Positions 14,178 to 24,224 of a stretch of DNA of 64,000 bases are shown here, piece after piece. The stretch comes from Volutella citrinella. Lineage: Eukaryota > Ascomycota > Sordariomycetes > Hypocreales > Nectriaceae. The notes under the pieces are model-generated. The model worked only from the letters and a program-made list of their open reading frames with translations, was not told the origin of the DNA and did no database searches. The stretch lies in contig JAWZSP010000006.1 of NCBI GenBank assembly GCA_034401135.1, forward strand, positions 2,666,001 through 2,730,000, read 5' to 3'. A program made the position numbers and the translations under genes. Position 1 is the first letter of the stretch; each line of letters starts with the position of its first letter.

Positions 14178-15075
14178 ATGCCTCCTCGCCTATTCCCTAT
14201 GGTACTACCCGCAGCATCTCACCGATGTCGTACCTCAGCTCCCCCATTAGCACCCCGACGTCCCTGGCACGAGGCTATCATTTAGATCGAAATCTAAGCA
14301 GTGATAGACTCCGTGCCGGATTTGGTCGTCGTTGATACTGTCTTCTCTCTCAAACCCGTCGAGTTGGCTGCTCGACTGTCGCCGGCGGGTCCCACGACAG
14401 TAGTTGCGATGGATTTCCCAGACGGCCGTGGTGGGAGGGACGTCACGGCCCGTCGCCCTCTCAGTTCTGCTTCCTATAACGATTGTTATTGTCTGCCTCA
14501 CGGTGTTCGTACTGGATGGATTATGACAAGTTTAGCATCATGATGCTCTCACACGCGTGCGCTCAAGAAAAGTACTGCTAGTTAGACAAAGACAAACTGA
14601 TCACCACATTGATGCCAATACATCTGAAACTCTTTTTTCTCAACTTCGATATGTGAAATTTTCTTCCTCTGCTTTTCCTAGGAGCGCTCAAGGCGGATGT
14701 GGATTACTGAAAACTAAGAGCCTTCACACTCAAACATCCCTCTCGGCGCGTACTACATTGGCAAATGAGGGTAAGCAACAGACTCCCAAAACGCCGTGCG
14801 GGCTGACTCCCAAGAGCATGACTACCTCTCCGTGCCAGACCCATGACAGATGCCCACGTTTTGAGACGACAATGAAATCAAACAAAGCATGGTAGAAAAT
14901 ACCCGTGTTCCCCTAGTGATAATTTGTCGCCATTCTATCCATAGCAACACAGAATGGAAAGTATGATAAATTGGAATCGTGATGGCATGCCATGATTCCT
15001 GCACGCCGCCGCCAAGGAGCACTTTTGTGGCATGCCTGCTCTGCGCTCTTTTCGTCACAAAGGATTGCATCTCGT
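14178..15075. other. Intergenic between convergent genes
   Basis: About 900 bases between the 3' ends of the eIF1A gene (+) and the WASP gene (-). No credible coding frame, repeat or RNA gene was found. It holds the 3' untranslated regions of both. Confidence 0.6.
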
Positions 15076-17079
15076 TTACCAGTCATCGTTGTCGTCTTCG
15101 TCATCTGGCCAGCTGTCAGTACGTAAATAGGCATCAATCAGGTGGAGCAGACTTACCACTCTTGCTAACCTTCTCCTTGCGCTTCTGCAGAGCAGCAGCC
15201 AGAGCATCAGCCATGCCGCCACCACCGGCACCAGCAGCAGCGCCAGCAGCAGCACTGGCTCCTCCAGCATCACCACCGCTTCCGACTTGAGCACCACTCC
15301 TGTCACGAATCTGAGTCCTATCGACCTTCTTGAGTGAAGAAATACCACCAGCTTTCTGAATATCGCCCAACATAGCGGAACGACCAGCATCGGCTCCAGG
15401 TAGAGCCGGGACACCAGACGAGTATCCAGAGTCGCGATTGGGCATAGGCGGCGGCGGAGGTGGAGGAGGAGGAGGCGCCCCGGTGCTGGACGGCATAGGT
15501 GGAGGAGGCGGCGGAGGCGGAGGTGGGCCTCCGGTAGGAGCTGTCGGAGGCAATGGTGGAGGCGGCGGAGGGCCACTGGTCGGAGCGGCAGTCGTGGGCA
15601 ACGGCGGCGGCGGAGGAGGACCAGCGCTGACCTTTGGAGGAAGCGGTGGAGGAGGAGGGGGCAAGCTGGCCGCTCCAGGGGGGTGAGGCACGGGTCGGGA
15701 GGACGGCGGCGGAAGTGGAGGAGCTGAGGAGAAGGGCACCTTTGGTGGCAGAGGCGGAGGAGGAGCAGAGTGAGGGTCCGCAGCACGAGGGGGGGGCGGA
15801 GGAGGGACGGATCCACGGCTCGGGGTCGGGGGAGGAAGTCGCTGGCCGGAGAAGGCTGGAGGTACGCCAAACTTGTGTCCCGAGCTGTCGCTCTCTGCTG
15901 GCCTGGGCATGTTCCTAGGAGGCGGTGGCGGCGCAGCAGGACTGGGTGCCGCGGGTACAGGACGGGGTGGTTGAGTACGGGCGAACTTGCCAGCGTCTGC
16001 GAGAGGTGGAGGAGCGCTGAATCGAGGTCGAGGAGGAGGCGCGGGCTCGTCGGGGGTGCTTTCGGCATCCGCCTTCCCGGACCGCCTCGGCGCTGGCGGC
16101 GGCGGAGGCCCGCCTCGTCTCGGAGCCGGGGGAGGCGGAGGAGCGTCGGCGTTGCCCGTCTTGGGTCCAGAGGGAGGAGGTGGAGGAGGCGGAGGAGGGA
16201 CACGGCCGGCGCGCTCTGCATTGCCGTTCATTGATGTCGGAGGAGGGGGAGGCGGGGGCGAGGACACATGCGGTGCTGCCGGATTGTTCATCTTCTGCTG
16301 CTCTTCTCTCAGGAAGTCGACAATGAACTCCTGGTTTTCCTTAATGAAGTCATCCGTCAAGCCCTTATCAGCCAGATCCTGGCCAAAGTGTTCTCGCCAG
16401 AGAGGGTCGAATGCATCGAGCAGGGCGAACTCGGAGGGCGGCTTGCCGCCATTGAGACTGGCGGAAGAATTGGTGATGTGGTGTTGGACGGGGTTGGAGA
16501 TGGCTCGCGGGGACTCCGGAGGCGTCGGAGCGCTCGAGTGTCGGTGGCCGAAGAGGCCGCCGAGCAGGCCGTGTTTATGAGTCGGCTGGGCGCCGCCTCC
16601 GAATGGCGTCTTTTGCGTCGCTCGGCTGGCGTTCTTCTCGCGCTCGTCCATCTTCTTCTTGAACTGCTTGGCCTCCTTCTCGTCGACAAAACTCAGGCCG
16701 GCCCAACACTCCTCAATCTCGAAGGTGTGAAAGAAGGTACGATCCTGGCAGTAATTCCAGGTGTCAAAAATCTCCTGGTCCCAAATCACGCCGCGGCTCG
16801 ATTGCTGTAGGCGCTGTTAGATGAAGTTCCGCTCCGTGGGCGTTGAGAGGTCATGAGATAGGGGCATACCGAAATGTCAACCATTTTTAGCCAGTAGGTG
16901 TGTCCCACCAGGTCGTTGGCGAGCACGACGGCTCCCTGGATCCCTGTGTACGTCCATTTTAGACGATTGGGGTAGGCAACGTAGAGCCGAGCGACGGCGA
17001 CGGCCTGGATCTTGTTGGTCTGTTTGGGGACGAACCGCTTGACGGTGGCCTTGTCGTCGTCGTTGAGGATGGACGGCAT
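15076..17079 (-). CDS. LAS17: WASP/Las17 actin nucleation-promoting factor
   Basis: WASP homologue, 628 aa, which activates Arp2/3 for cortical actin patches and endocytosis. Exons on the minus strand: 17079-16870, 16804-15157 and 15104-15076; introns are 65 and 52 nt. The N-terminal WH1 domain (about residues 1-125) includes IQAVAVARLYVAYPN, RGVIWDQEIFDTWNYCQDRT and FHTFEIEECWAG. A long proline-rich region (about 270-530) with many runs of five to ten prolines follows, for SH3 proteins and profilin. Then comes a WH2 actin-binding motif (MLGDIQKAGG...SSLKKV), an Ala/Gly linker, the central helix (MADALAAALQKRKEKV), and an acidic tail ending DDEDDNDDW, whose final Trp contacts Arp2/3. The last exon is only 29 nt and encodes that acidic tail. 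There is no GTPase-binding domain, as in yeast Las17. Confidence 0.96.
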
Positions 17080-18220
17080 GTTGGCGATGGAGGGGGAGGG
17101 AAAGGAGATGTCGAAAAAGCAATGGCAGAGGGGTCTGCCCTTGTCGTCGAGGGCTTGCCGTGCTGTGGAAGAGGCAGGGCAATGACGGATGAGGTGTCGT
17201 GGACGGCTCGGGATGAACGCGTGGAGTGGCGCTTAGCGAGCCTTTCTCGCACGCAAGTCGTCTTGGATGGTGGACGAGTTGGCTGGCTGGTTGGCTGGTT
17301 GGCGCTCGCGTGAGGCAGCCGTATTCGGAAGTCAGCAGGATGAGGGCCCAAGGCTCTCTTGAGGAGTGAAAGACAGTGTTAGCGCCCGAGCTTCTGGGCA
17401 GCAAAGAGTCCGTCTCAAATGGCGTGGGCCAGCACGGGTTGCCGTCGCATGTCAAGGTGTCTTGTGGTGGAGAGAGTCGGGGTCGGCAGGTCGCCCAGGC
17501 TGGCCCGCGCTCTTTGGCTGACCGAACGAGTGAGCGCAAGAGGTGCAAGCCACAGGCGCAGCATCGGCAGGGGAGTTGGCGGGCAAGGCGGGCTCTGAGC
17601 CTCTGGCGCCCAGTGCACCGCCACTCTTTTTCCGCTCACCTTTCCCCACCAGTGAGGTATCCCAGCACAAAAAGGTGGGGGGAAGGAGACAAGAGGCGGG
17701 CGCCTAGAGGCTAGCAAACACGAAGCACACGGTATTACGCCGTGATTAGGGGGATGGTTCTGGAAAGTGTACGCGCGTATATTACGGTGGGCAGGCACCG
17801 ACGTTTCCGGCAGTCGAAGCAGACAATGCCTACGAGGAAGACGATTCAATACATCGAGCTCCTCGCTAATTACGGTGCGCTACAGAAGGTACAGAACATT
17901 TGGGTCGCCGAGACTGTGCGCCGGCGCCCGATGCACCATTACGCCATAACACCTGGGCTTGCTTCTTGCGCGGGACGCCAGTCTTCGGTGCTCCGCCTTC
18001 CCGGTGGAGCGTCCACTGCATTGGGCTCTGGGCCTGGCTCCCAATCAATGCGATGCCATATGACGATGATTTTATTCACGGGAGCTCCGACGAGGGTAGC
18101 ATTTGTTTAATAATTTCTCATTTGGGTTTTATTCATGGCAATACACCCGGAGCAGCTCGTTGCCGCCGTCTTATTCGTACAGTCATTTATCCGCTGGCTG
18201 GCCCACTTCGGCCACTGTAA
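17080..18220. other. Intergenic: WASP promoter
   Basis: About 1.1 kb upstream of the WASP gene and downstream of the microprotein gene at 18221. A (GGCT)n-like stretch (GGCTGGCTGGTTGGCTGG) is visible at about 17281-17298. No gene is supported. Confidence 0.55.
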
Positions 18221-18499
18221 TTATTTCTTGTTCAGCGCATCCATGCGGGCCTTTCGGTCCTCCTTGGAGCCCTCCTGGGCGGGCATGTCTTGGGGAACGG
18301 CAGGGCCGGGATGGGCGTTGAAGGCAGACGCCTTCTTGCTCTCGTCCTGGATGGGTTGGATGGAGAACTCCTTCTCGCCCTGTGTTCCAGAATTGTCAGC
18401 GCGTGTCCCAGGGGCTCGGCATTCCAGGTGAGGGTGAGGCCGCCAGGTGGAGCAGGGGAGACTTGCCTCCTCCTTCTTCTGTTCCTTGCCAAAGTTCAT
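18221..18499 (-). CDS. Conserved-looking microprotein, 63 aa
   Basis: I read this as two exons, 18499-18467 and 18379-18221, joined over an 87-nt GC-AG intron. The donor is GAG|GCAAGT, the branch is GCTGAC and the acceptor is ACACAG. The spliced product is a hydrophilic 63-aa protein beginning MNFGKEQKKEE and ending KARMDALNKK, with no signal peptide or membrane segment. The 87-nt intron is a multiple of three with no in-frame stop, so an unspliced transcript would give a 92-aa protein instead. The A-rich leader (CAAAA repeats in the transcript sense) resembles those of highly expressed short fungal genes. I do not recognise the family. It diverges from the XPF gene. Evidence for a real gene is the clean start context and splice consensus. 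Confidence 0.55.
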   Translation of the reverse strand: MNFGKEQKKEEASLPCSTWRPHPHLECRAPGTRADNSGTQGEKEFSIQPIQDESKKASAFNAHPGPAVPQDMPAQEGSKEDRKARMDALNKK

Positions 18500-19429
18500 G
18501 ATGGTATGTGTTAGGTAGTAGATTTCTCGGTAATTGATTTTGTTTTGTTTTGTTTAGTCGTGTCAGGAAAAGATCCTGTGTTTGGACCGGCGACGTCGAC
18601 GTATTTGTAGTCACTAGCGATCGAGAAGAAGCTGGTCGAGACGATGACGTCGTTGGATTGCGAGGCAGATGTGCAGTGTGGCGTCCGGCGAATATGCTTC
18701 CCACACCACCTTCATGGTGGCCGCGGAATGCGACGGTAGAGGCGTCACTAATCAGCGATACATGTACGAGCGTCGCACTTGAAACTCCAGCGCCAATTGG
18801 GCCGGGCTCGATGCACCTCCGGCGGGTGGGTTTGACAATGCATCCACTGATACCGGGATGACGTGGTGAGGCAGGCAACGACTCTGTCACTCGCAGCAAC
18901 TCGCGGCTGGTGGTGGCATGGACCCGGTTTGAAGTGGCCACTTCAATGCACTTGGGTAACGAGGCCTTAAGTATCCGTAGGTCGATGTTGGCACATTGCG
19001 GAAGACTTGATCTTCCAGACCACGAGTGGGCTTGGTCTTTTGTCCGTTGATGATCAGAGTCGAAATCATGCCCAGTCCCCAGCAAGACTAATCCTTAATC
19101 ACTATAACCCGAATCCTGGCCATAACGCCTAACCCTAGCTAACCCTAGCCAAACCCATCAACTCGGTATCAAGAGGCTATTGATCTCGATCTCCGTCATG
19201 ACAGTAGGTCCATTACATCTGAGGTGTGCAATTGCCGTGTTGGGTGCTCTGTACCTGGTCCAATGAGACGGACGAGCCAAACCCCAGGCAGGGCACCCCA
19301 CCTAATTCGCACCAGCCGTCATGACCACGCTTGCCGTGCTCCCCCACCAGGCATGAGCTTCACGCTGTCGCATTCATCACCTTCTTCCGCCCGCCATAAC
19401 CACCTGCACCCACCCCCCTGGTGCCCCGG
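18500..19429. promoter_or_regulatory. Divergent promoter, microprotein and XPF
   Basis: 930 bases between the two divergent start codons. It contains a (TTTTG)n run at about 18538-18556, which lies in the microprotein leader, and telomere-like (AACCCTA) motifs at 19129-19157, about 275 bases before the XPF start. No gene is supported inside it. Confidence 0.55.
19129..19157. repeat. Telomere-like CCCTAA motifs in promoter
   Basis: CCTAACCCTAGCTAACCCTA followed by GCCAAACCC gives two full and one degenerate telomere-type units in tandem. AACCCTA elements (teloboxes) occur in promoters of growth-related genes in plants and fungi, so this may be a promoter element of the XPF or microprotein gene. 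It may also be an interstitial telomere relic. Confidence 0.55.
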
Positions 19430-22319
19430 ATGTCGGCCAGCAATGCTCCTCAACCAGTAAAGCTCTCGCTGCCCCTGGTACGGCCCCCAGAAGCAAGCAA
19501 CATCAGACTCGTCTCTAACTGTGTTGCAGGAGTACCAGCAGAATCTGTTCCAGGAGCTCCGAACCGAAGATGAGCTCGTCGTGCTCGCCCGCGGCCTTGG
19601 CCTGATGCGCCTGGTCACGAATCTCCTACACTCCTACGATGCCGCCGGAAACAGCCTCATTGTCGTTGTCGGCGCCGAGGACCGCGAGAATGGCTGGATC
19701 GGCGAGGCGCTGGCTGAGCATGCCGCCATCAGCATGTCGCCCAAGGCCCGCGGCTTGACCATGGTCAATACCGATTTCCAGAGCGTCGGCGCGCGAGAAA
19801 AGATGTACACGGGAGGTGGGATCTTCAGCATCACCTCGCGCATCCTCGTGGTGGATCTGTTGACGGGCTTGCTGAACGCCGAGAGCATCACCGGTCTCAT
19901 AGTGCTGCACGCCGACCGCGTCATCACCACCTCTCTCGAGGCCTTCATCCTGCGTGTTTACCGACAGAAGAACAAGGTTGGCTTCCTAAAAGCCTTCTCG
20001 GACAATCCGGACCCCTTTGTCGCTGGCTTCAATCCTCTGGCCAACATGATGAGGAACCTGTTTCTGCGCAAGGCGTCTCTCTGGCCCCGTTTCCATGTCA
20101 CGGTGGCCCAGTCGCTCGAGGGCAAGAAGAAGGCAGAGGTCATTGAGCTCGAGGTCCCTATGACAGACGCGATGAAGGACATCCAGAATGCCATCATGGA
20201 GTGCGTAGAGGTCAGCATCCACGAGCTGAAGAAGGGCAACACTGGGCTGGAAATGGACGACTGGAACCTAGACAGCGCACTGAACAAGAACTTTGATGTC
20301 ATGGTCCGGAGGCAGCTAGATCCGAACTGGCACCGGGTGAGCTGGAAGACGCGACAGATTGTCAGCGACCTGACTGTCTTGCGGACGCTCCTCAATTCCA
20401 TCCTGACGTACGATGCCGTGTCGTTCCTCCAGCACCTCGACACCATCCACGCTGCTCATTCCCCCCCGCCGGGTTCAACGAGACAAAACCAGTCCCCATG
20501 GCTCTTCTTGGATGCCGCCCAGACTATATTCGATACCGCCCGGCGCCGCGTGTATTCCGCCAGCGCCAAGAAGGCGGCTCAGGAGAGCAACATCGATTCA
20601 CTTCGGCCGGTACTTGAGGAACTTCCAAAGTGGGCCTTGCTTGCGGAGGTTCTGGAGGAAATTGATCGCGATCTATACTTTGAGCCACCTGCGCGAGACG
20701 ACTCCAGCGGTGCGATTCTCATCATGTGCTCCAACACTGACATCTGCCGACAACTCCGAGACTTTCTTCAGACAATGCACGTCAAGCCCAAGACGGAAAA
20801 ACACGGCGATGTTGAGGATGAGGACGAGGACGAGGATGGAGACGCCGACAAGCCCTCGGCCGCGTTCATGATGCGCAGAAAGTTGCGAAACTATCTTCGA
20901 TGGAAGAAGCAATTCACTCAGGTCAGCGCAACGCTCTTTTCTGAGAACCAAAAGGCATTGAATGGGGCCACGGACACACGGCCAGGCCACGGCGCGCACA
21001 GAGGTGGCAGGGCCCCAGCGAACAAGAGGAGGAGAATCCGTGGCGGTGGCAATCTCAACGTGAGCGCGGGACGGGCCGAGAACGGCAGCATCATGCAATA
21101 CATTGAGAAGCCCACCGAGGTGGCCGATCTGCTGGCCGAAGTCCAAATCACCGAAGAAGAGGCGCAGCAAAAGGATGAGGTCATTGCCGATCCCCTGGAC
21201 GACATGGAGGATTACTTCCAGCTGTTTGAGATGCAGGACCTCGTGGTTGTTCACGCCTACGACGGCGACCAGGACGAGCATGTCTTGGAGGAAACCAAAC
21301 CACGGTACATCATCATGTACGAGCCAGATGCCGCCTTCATTCGCAGGGTGGAGGTGTACCGCTCGTCGCACAACGACCGCAACGTGAGGGTCTACTTCAT
21401 GTACTATGGCGGGTCCGTGGAGGAGCAGAAGTACCTCTCCTCCGTGCGGCGGGAGAAGGATGCCTTCACGAAGCTCATCAAGGAGCGCGCGAGCATGTCG
21501 CTCGTAATGACGACTGATCCACACGGCGCCGAGGACCCCGAGGAGGCGTTCTTGCGGACCGTCAACACACGCATCGCCGGCGGAGGTAGGCTTGCTGCCA
21601 CAGCCGAGCCGCCGCGTGTGGTGGTGGACGTACGAGAGTTCCGGTCCTCGCTTCCCTCGCTGCTCCACGGCAGGTCAATGGTCATTGTGCCCTGCATGCT
21701 GACGGTGGGCGACTACATCCTGTCGCCCAGCATCTGCGTGGAGCGCAAGTCGGTCAGCGATCTGATCTCGTCCTTCAAGGACGGCCGGCTGTACACCCAG
21801 GCCGAGACCATGTTCCAGCACTACAAGTCGCCGATGCTGCTCATCGAGTTTGACCAGAACAAGTCGTTTACGCTCGAGCCCTTTGCGGACCTGTCGGGCA
21901 GCCTCAGCAGCGTGGCGCCCGGCAATGTCTCGTCAGACCTGCAGTCCAAGCTAGTGCTCCTGACGCTGGCGTTCCCGAAGCTGCGCATCATCTGGTCGTC
22001 GTCCCCGTACCAGACGGCAGAAATCTTCGAGTCGCTCAAAACGCAGGAGGCGGAGCCGGATCCGATCGCGGCGGTGCGGGCCGGGCTGGACAAAGACGCC
22101 AAGGCCGAGGACCAGGTATTCAACCAGGAGCCGCAGAACATGCTGGCCATTGTCCCGGGCGTGACGCCACAGAACATCAAGAACATTATCATCGAGGCGG
22201 AGAATTTAAGGGAGGTGGCCAACATGGAAGAGAAGGAGTTGGTGCCAATGGTGGGACGAACCGCGGCAAAGCAGATGTATGGGTTCTTTAACCGAAATGT
22301 GATGGAGGAGGAGGATTAG
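19430..22319 (+). CDS. RAD1: XPF/Rad1 DNA repair endonuclease
   Basis: Structure-specific endonuclease, 945 aa. With ERCC1/Rad10 it cuts 5' of lesions in nucleotide excision repair and trims flaps in single-strand annealing, in the nucleus. Exons: 19430-19477 (16 codons) and 19530-22319; the 52-nt intron puts MSASNAPQPVKLSLPL onto EYQQNLFQELR. The N-terminal half is the inactive SF2 helicase-like region (LVVLARGLGLMRLV, ITGLIVLHADRV, EAFILRVYRQKNKVGFLKAF). An acidic linker lies near residue 460. The ERCC4 nuclease domain is intact, with VDVREFRSSLP (from about 711) and the metal-binding GD-x(n)-ERK-x3-D motif (GDYILSPSIC then VERKSVSDL). A C-terminal helix-hairpin-helix pair (LAIVPGVTPQNI...EEKELVPMVG) binds ERCC1. 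Length is typical of filamentous fungi. Confidence 0.97.
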
Positions 22320-22584
22320 GACCAGCGTCAAAAAGTAGAAGTTGATGATACCCATGCCAGTCTAATGACTTGCGATCACCATGCACATTTCTTCTCTGCG
22401 GCGACCAGTTTGTGTGATAGAATATATTGTGTGTAAGAAAAGATACTAAAACAGGATAGGGTATCCTAGCAAAAGGAAGCACTGGTTCATAACGTTCATC
22501 TCAATCCTCCCCCGTCTCCCAACTTCGACTCGTTTTCTTCTTGCGGTCCCATCTCCTACTTCATCTTAGATGGGATCGCCCGCT
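22320..22584. other. Convergent 3' region
   Basis: 265 bases shared by the 3' ends of the XPF gene and the 72-aa gene. Nothing else is seen. Confidence 0.6.
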
Positions 22585-22857
22585 TTATATCCGGCTCCTC
22601 CTGGTGCGAGTCGTCCTGGTACCGCCAGCTCGCCGACGGCTGCCGCAGTAGCCACAGGTGAAGAACCTGACAAGGATGCCGAAGAAGCTGACGATGGCGT
22701 TGATCAGGGCGTGCAGGATGTTGCCGACGCCGGAGATGACAGCCATAATGGCATTTCCGATGGTTCGGAAGAGAGATTTGAGCTGGAGCGTGTTAGTGTC
22801 ATGGCTTGTATGGCAGAGGGGAGGAGGGAAACATACACAAGAGACGACTCCACCCAT
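22585..22857 (-). CDS. 72-aa membrane microprotein, lipid-anchor motif
   Basis: Exons 22857-22837 and 22782-22585 with a 54-nt intron (donor GTATGT, branch CACTAAC, acceptor CTCCAG) give a 72-aa protein. It starts MGGVVSC: Gly2 and Ser6 fit the N-myristoylation consensus, and Cys7 could be palmitoylated. One long hydrophobic segment (AIMAVISGVGNILHALINAI followed by VSFFGILVRFF) covers about residues 18-48. A CGYCG motif and a basic Arg/Thr tail follow. The start has a strong context (CACCATGG), and the leader has (CAAA)n repeats. The intron is a multiple of three without stops, so retention would keep the frame. I believe such short proteins are widespread in Sordariomycetes but cannot name the family. 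Membrane association is inferred. Confidence 0.7.
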   Translation of the reverse strand: MGGVVSCVCFPPPLCHTSHDTNTLQLKSLFRTIGNAIMAVISGVGNILHALINAIVSFFGILVRFFTCGYCGSRRRAGGTRTTRTRRSRI

Positions 22858-24224
22858 GGTGACGGTATTTTATGTGTACGTGGTGAGGTAGGAGATGGGA
22901 TTTGGTATTAGTGTTTGTTTGTTTGTTTGTCTTGGTTTGTTGGGCTGATGGAAGTCTAATAATGTCGGCTCCTCGAGGATATATTTATATCAGAGACCCG
23001 TCAACGGCTTGGACCGCCATGTTTGCTCCTGACAGTGAATTCGCCTTTTCGTCAATACCGTCATAGTTCAAGGGCTCCACCCAATGATGCACTGACGTCA
23101 GGCCCATCCTGCATCTCGATCCAACCTCATCCCTGCCTCCTCTCCGGCCTCTCAGCAGGACAGGATGGCTGCACGATGCACAGTACGGACTGCATTTTTG
23201 GCGGCACGCACAAACGGCGGACCCTGGTCGCGTGGCACTCGTTGCCTCATAGAGTTTGCCGGTACATTCGCTCCGGTTCTCTTCCCTGGACATTTCCCTG
23301 ATGGTTGCATCCCTGACTTGCAAGCTGATGGGCGATCATTTTGGCAGGGGACTAGCTGTGGCTGGTGGACAGCGCGTGTGGCGTCACTGCCAGCAAAACG
23401 GCGACGGCAAACCACGAGTCAATGACGTAGGCGGCTCGCAGGTGGCTTGACGCAGGCCTGAGCTGGACAACCGACGTCCACCAAATCAAGGCCCTGTTGC
23501 AGCGGCCGTCTCACTAAGATCCCCCCTTGGCGGGCCTGATAGCCAATGCCCTCTGGCGTCGGTCCGCCGGCGTCCAGCCACATCCCCATTGCACGCTTCG
23601 CTTCGTCAGGCCGGTAGGTGCAACGGTCCAGGGTCCTTGAAGCAGAACTGAAGACATCCAGGAATACGAAAAATATGGGGCCCGCAAGAGTCGTTGACGT
23701 CAAGTGGTCATGATGGGCTCGAGCGCATGGGACTGGACTGGCAACTGGGCACTACAGTCGCTGGGCACCTAGCTAGGTGCTCATGATTGTCCTAGAACGA
23801 CCAATCTGGAAATATGAACAGGGTCCATTCGAAATCACATGGTGCCATTGAGTTTGGAGACATCCATACGGAGTAGTAGTCGATCGGCTGAAGTTGAAGT
23901 CACCTCAGCATCACCATTGCCTTATGCGGATGTCTAATATCATGCCAATTGCCACAACAGGATGCGACATCCATCTGCCCTAGAATTCAACGATGCTGGG
24001 CTGGTCTTTCTCTTAAAATTACATGAAGTGGGTATCTTCCGCTGTCTTCCAGCTCCATTCTCAGGTGGAGATGGGTTATCTATGTCATATAATTACAATG
24101 TCGATGAACTTTTTGTCCATCCAGGGGGGCACGTCCATCTTCATCCAAGGGCCTCCCATATTATACATCGTACAGCACCTTTTTTCTCGCTCATTCGCAC
24201 CAGCACACCTCGATGCACCGGCGT
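22858..24224. other. Intergenic, no gene supported
   Basis: 1.37 kb. A (GTTT)n run at 22913-22930 lies in the leader of the 72-aa gene. TATATTTATAT near 22978-22988 is a TATA-like element for it. The part from 23960 on is 3' sequence of the Mrs2 gene. Open frames overlap on both strands at 23150-23430 but show no domain or splice pattern. Confidence 0.55.

Noticed and set aside
15076..16221. 381-codon minus frame rich in Leu/Arg/Pro
   Set aside because: It is the shifted frame of the WASP proline-rich region; low complexity and no domain.
15438..16580. Long Gly-rich and Arg-rich open frames on + inside the WASP gene
   Set aside because: They are the antisense reading of poly-proline codons. 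The minus frame has complete WH1, WH2 and acidic domains.
20673..21668. 331-codon minus frame antisense to XPF
   Set aside because: It shadows the RAD1 coding sequence on +, whose nuclease motifs are intact. No independent start or splice signal.
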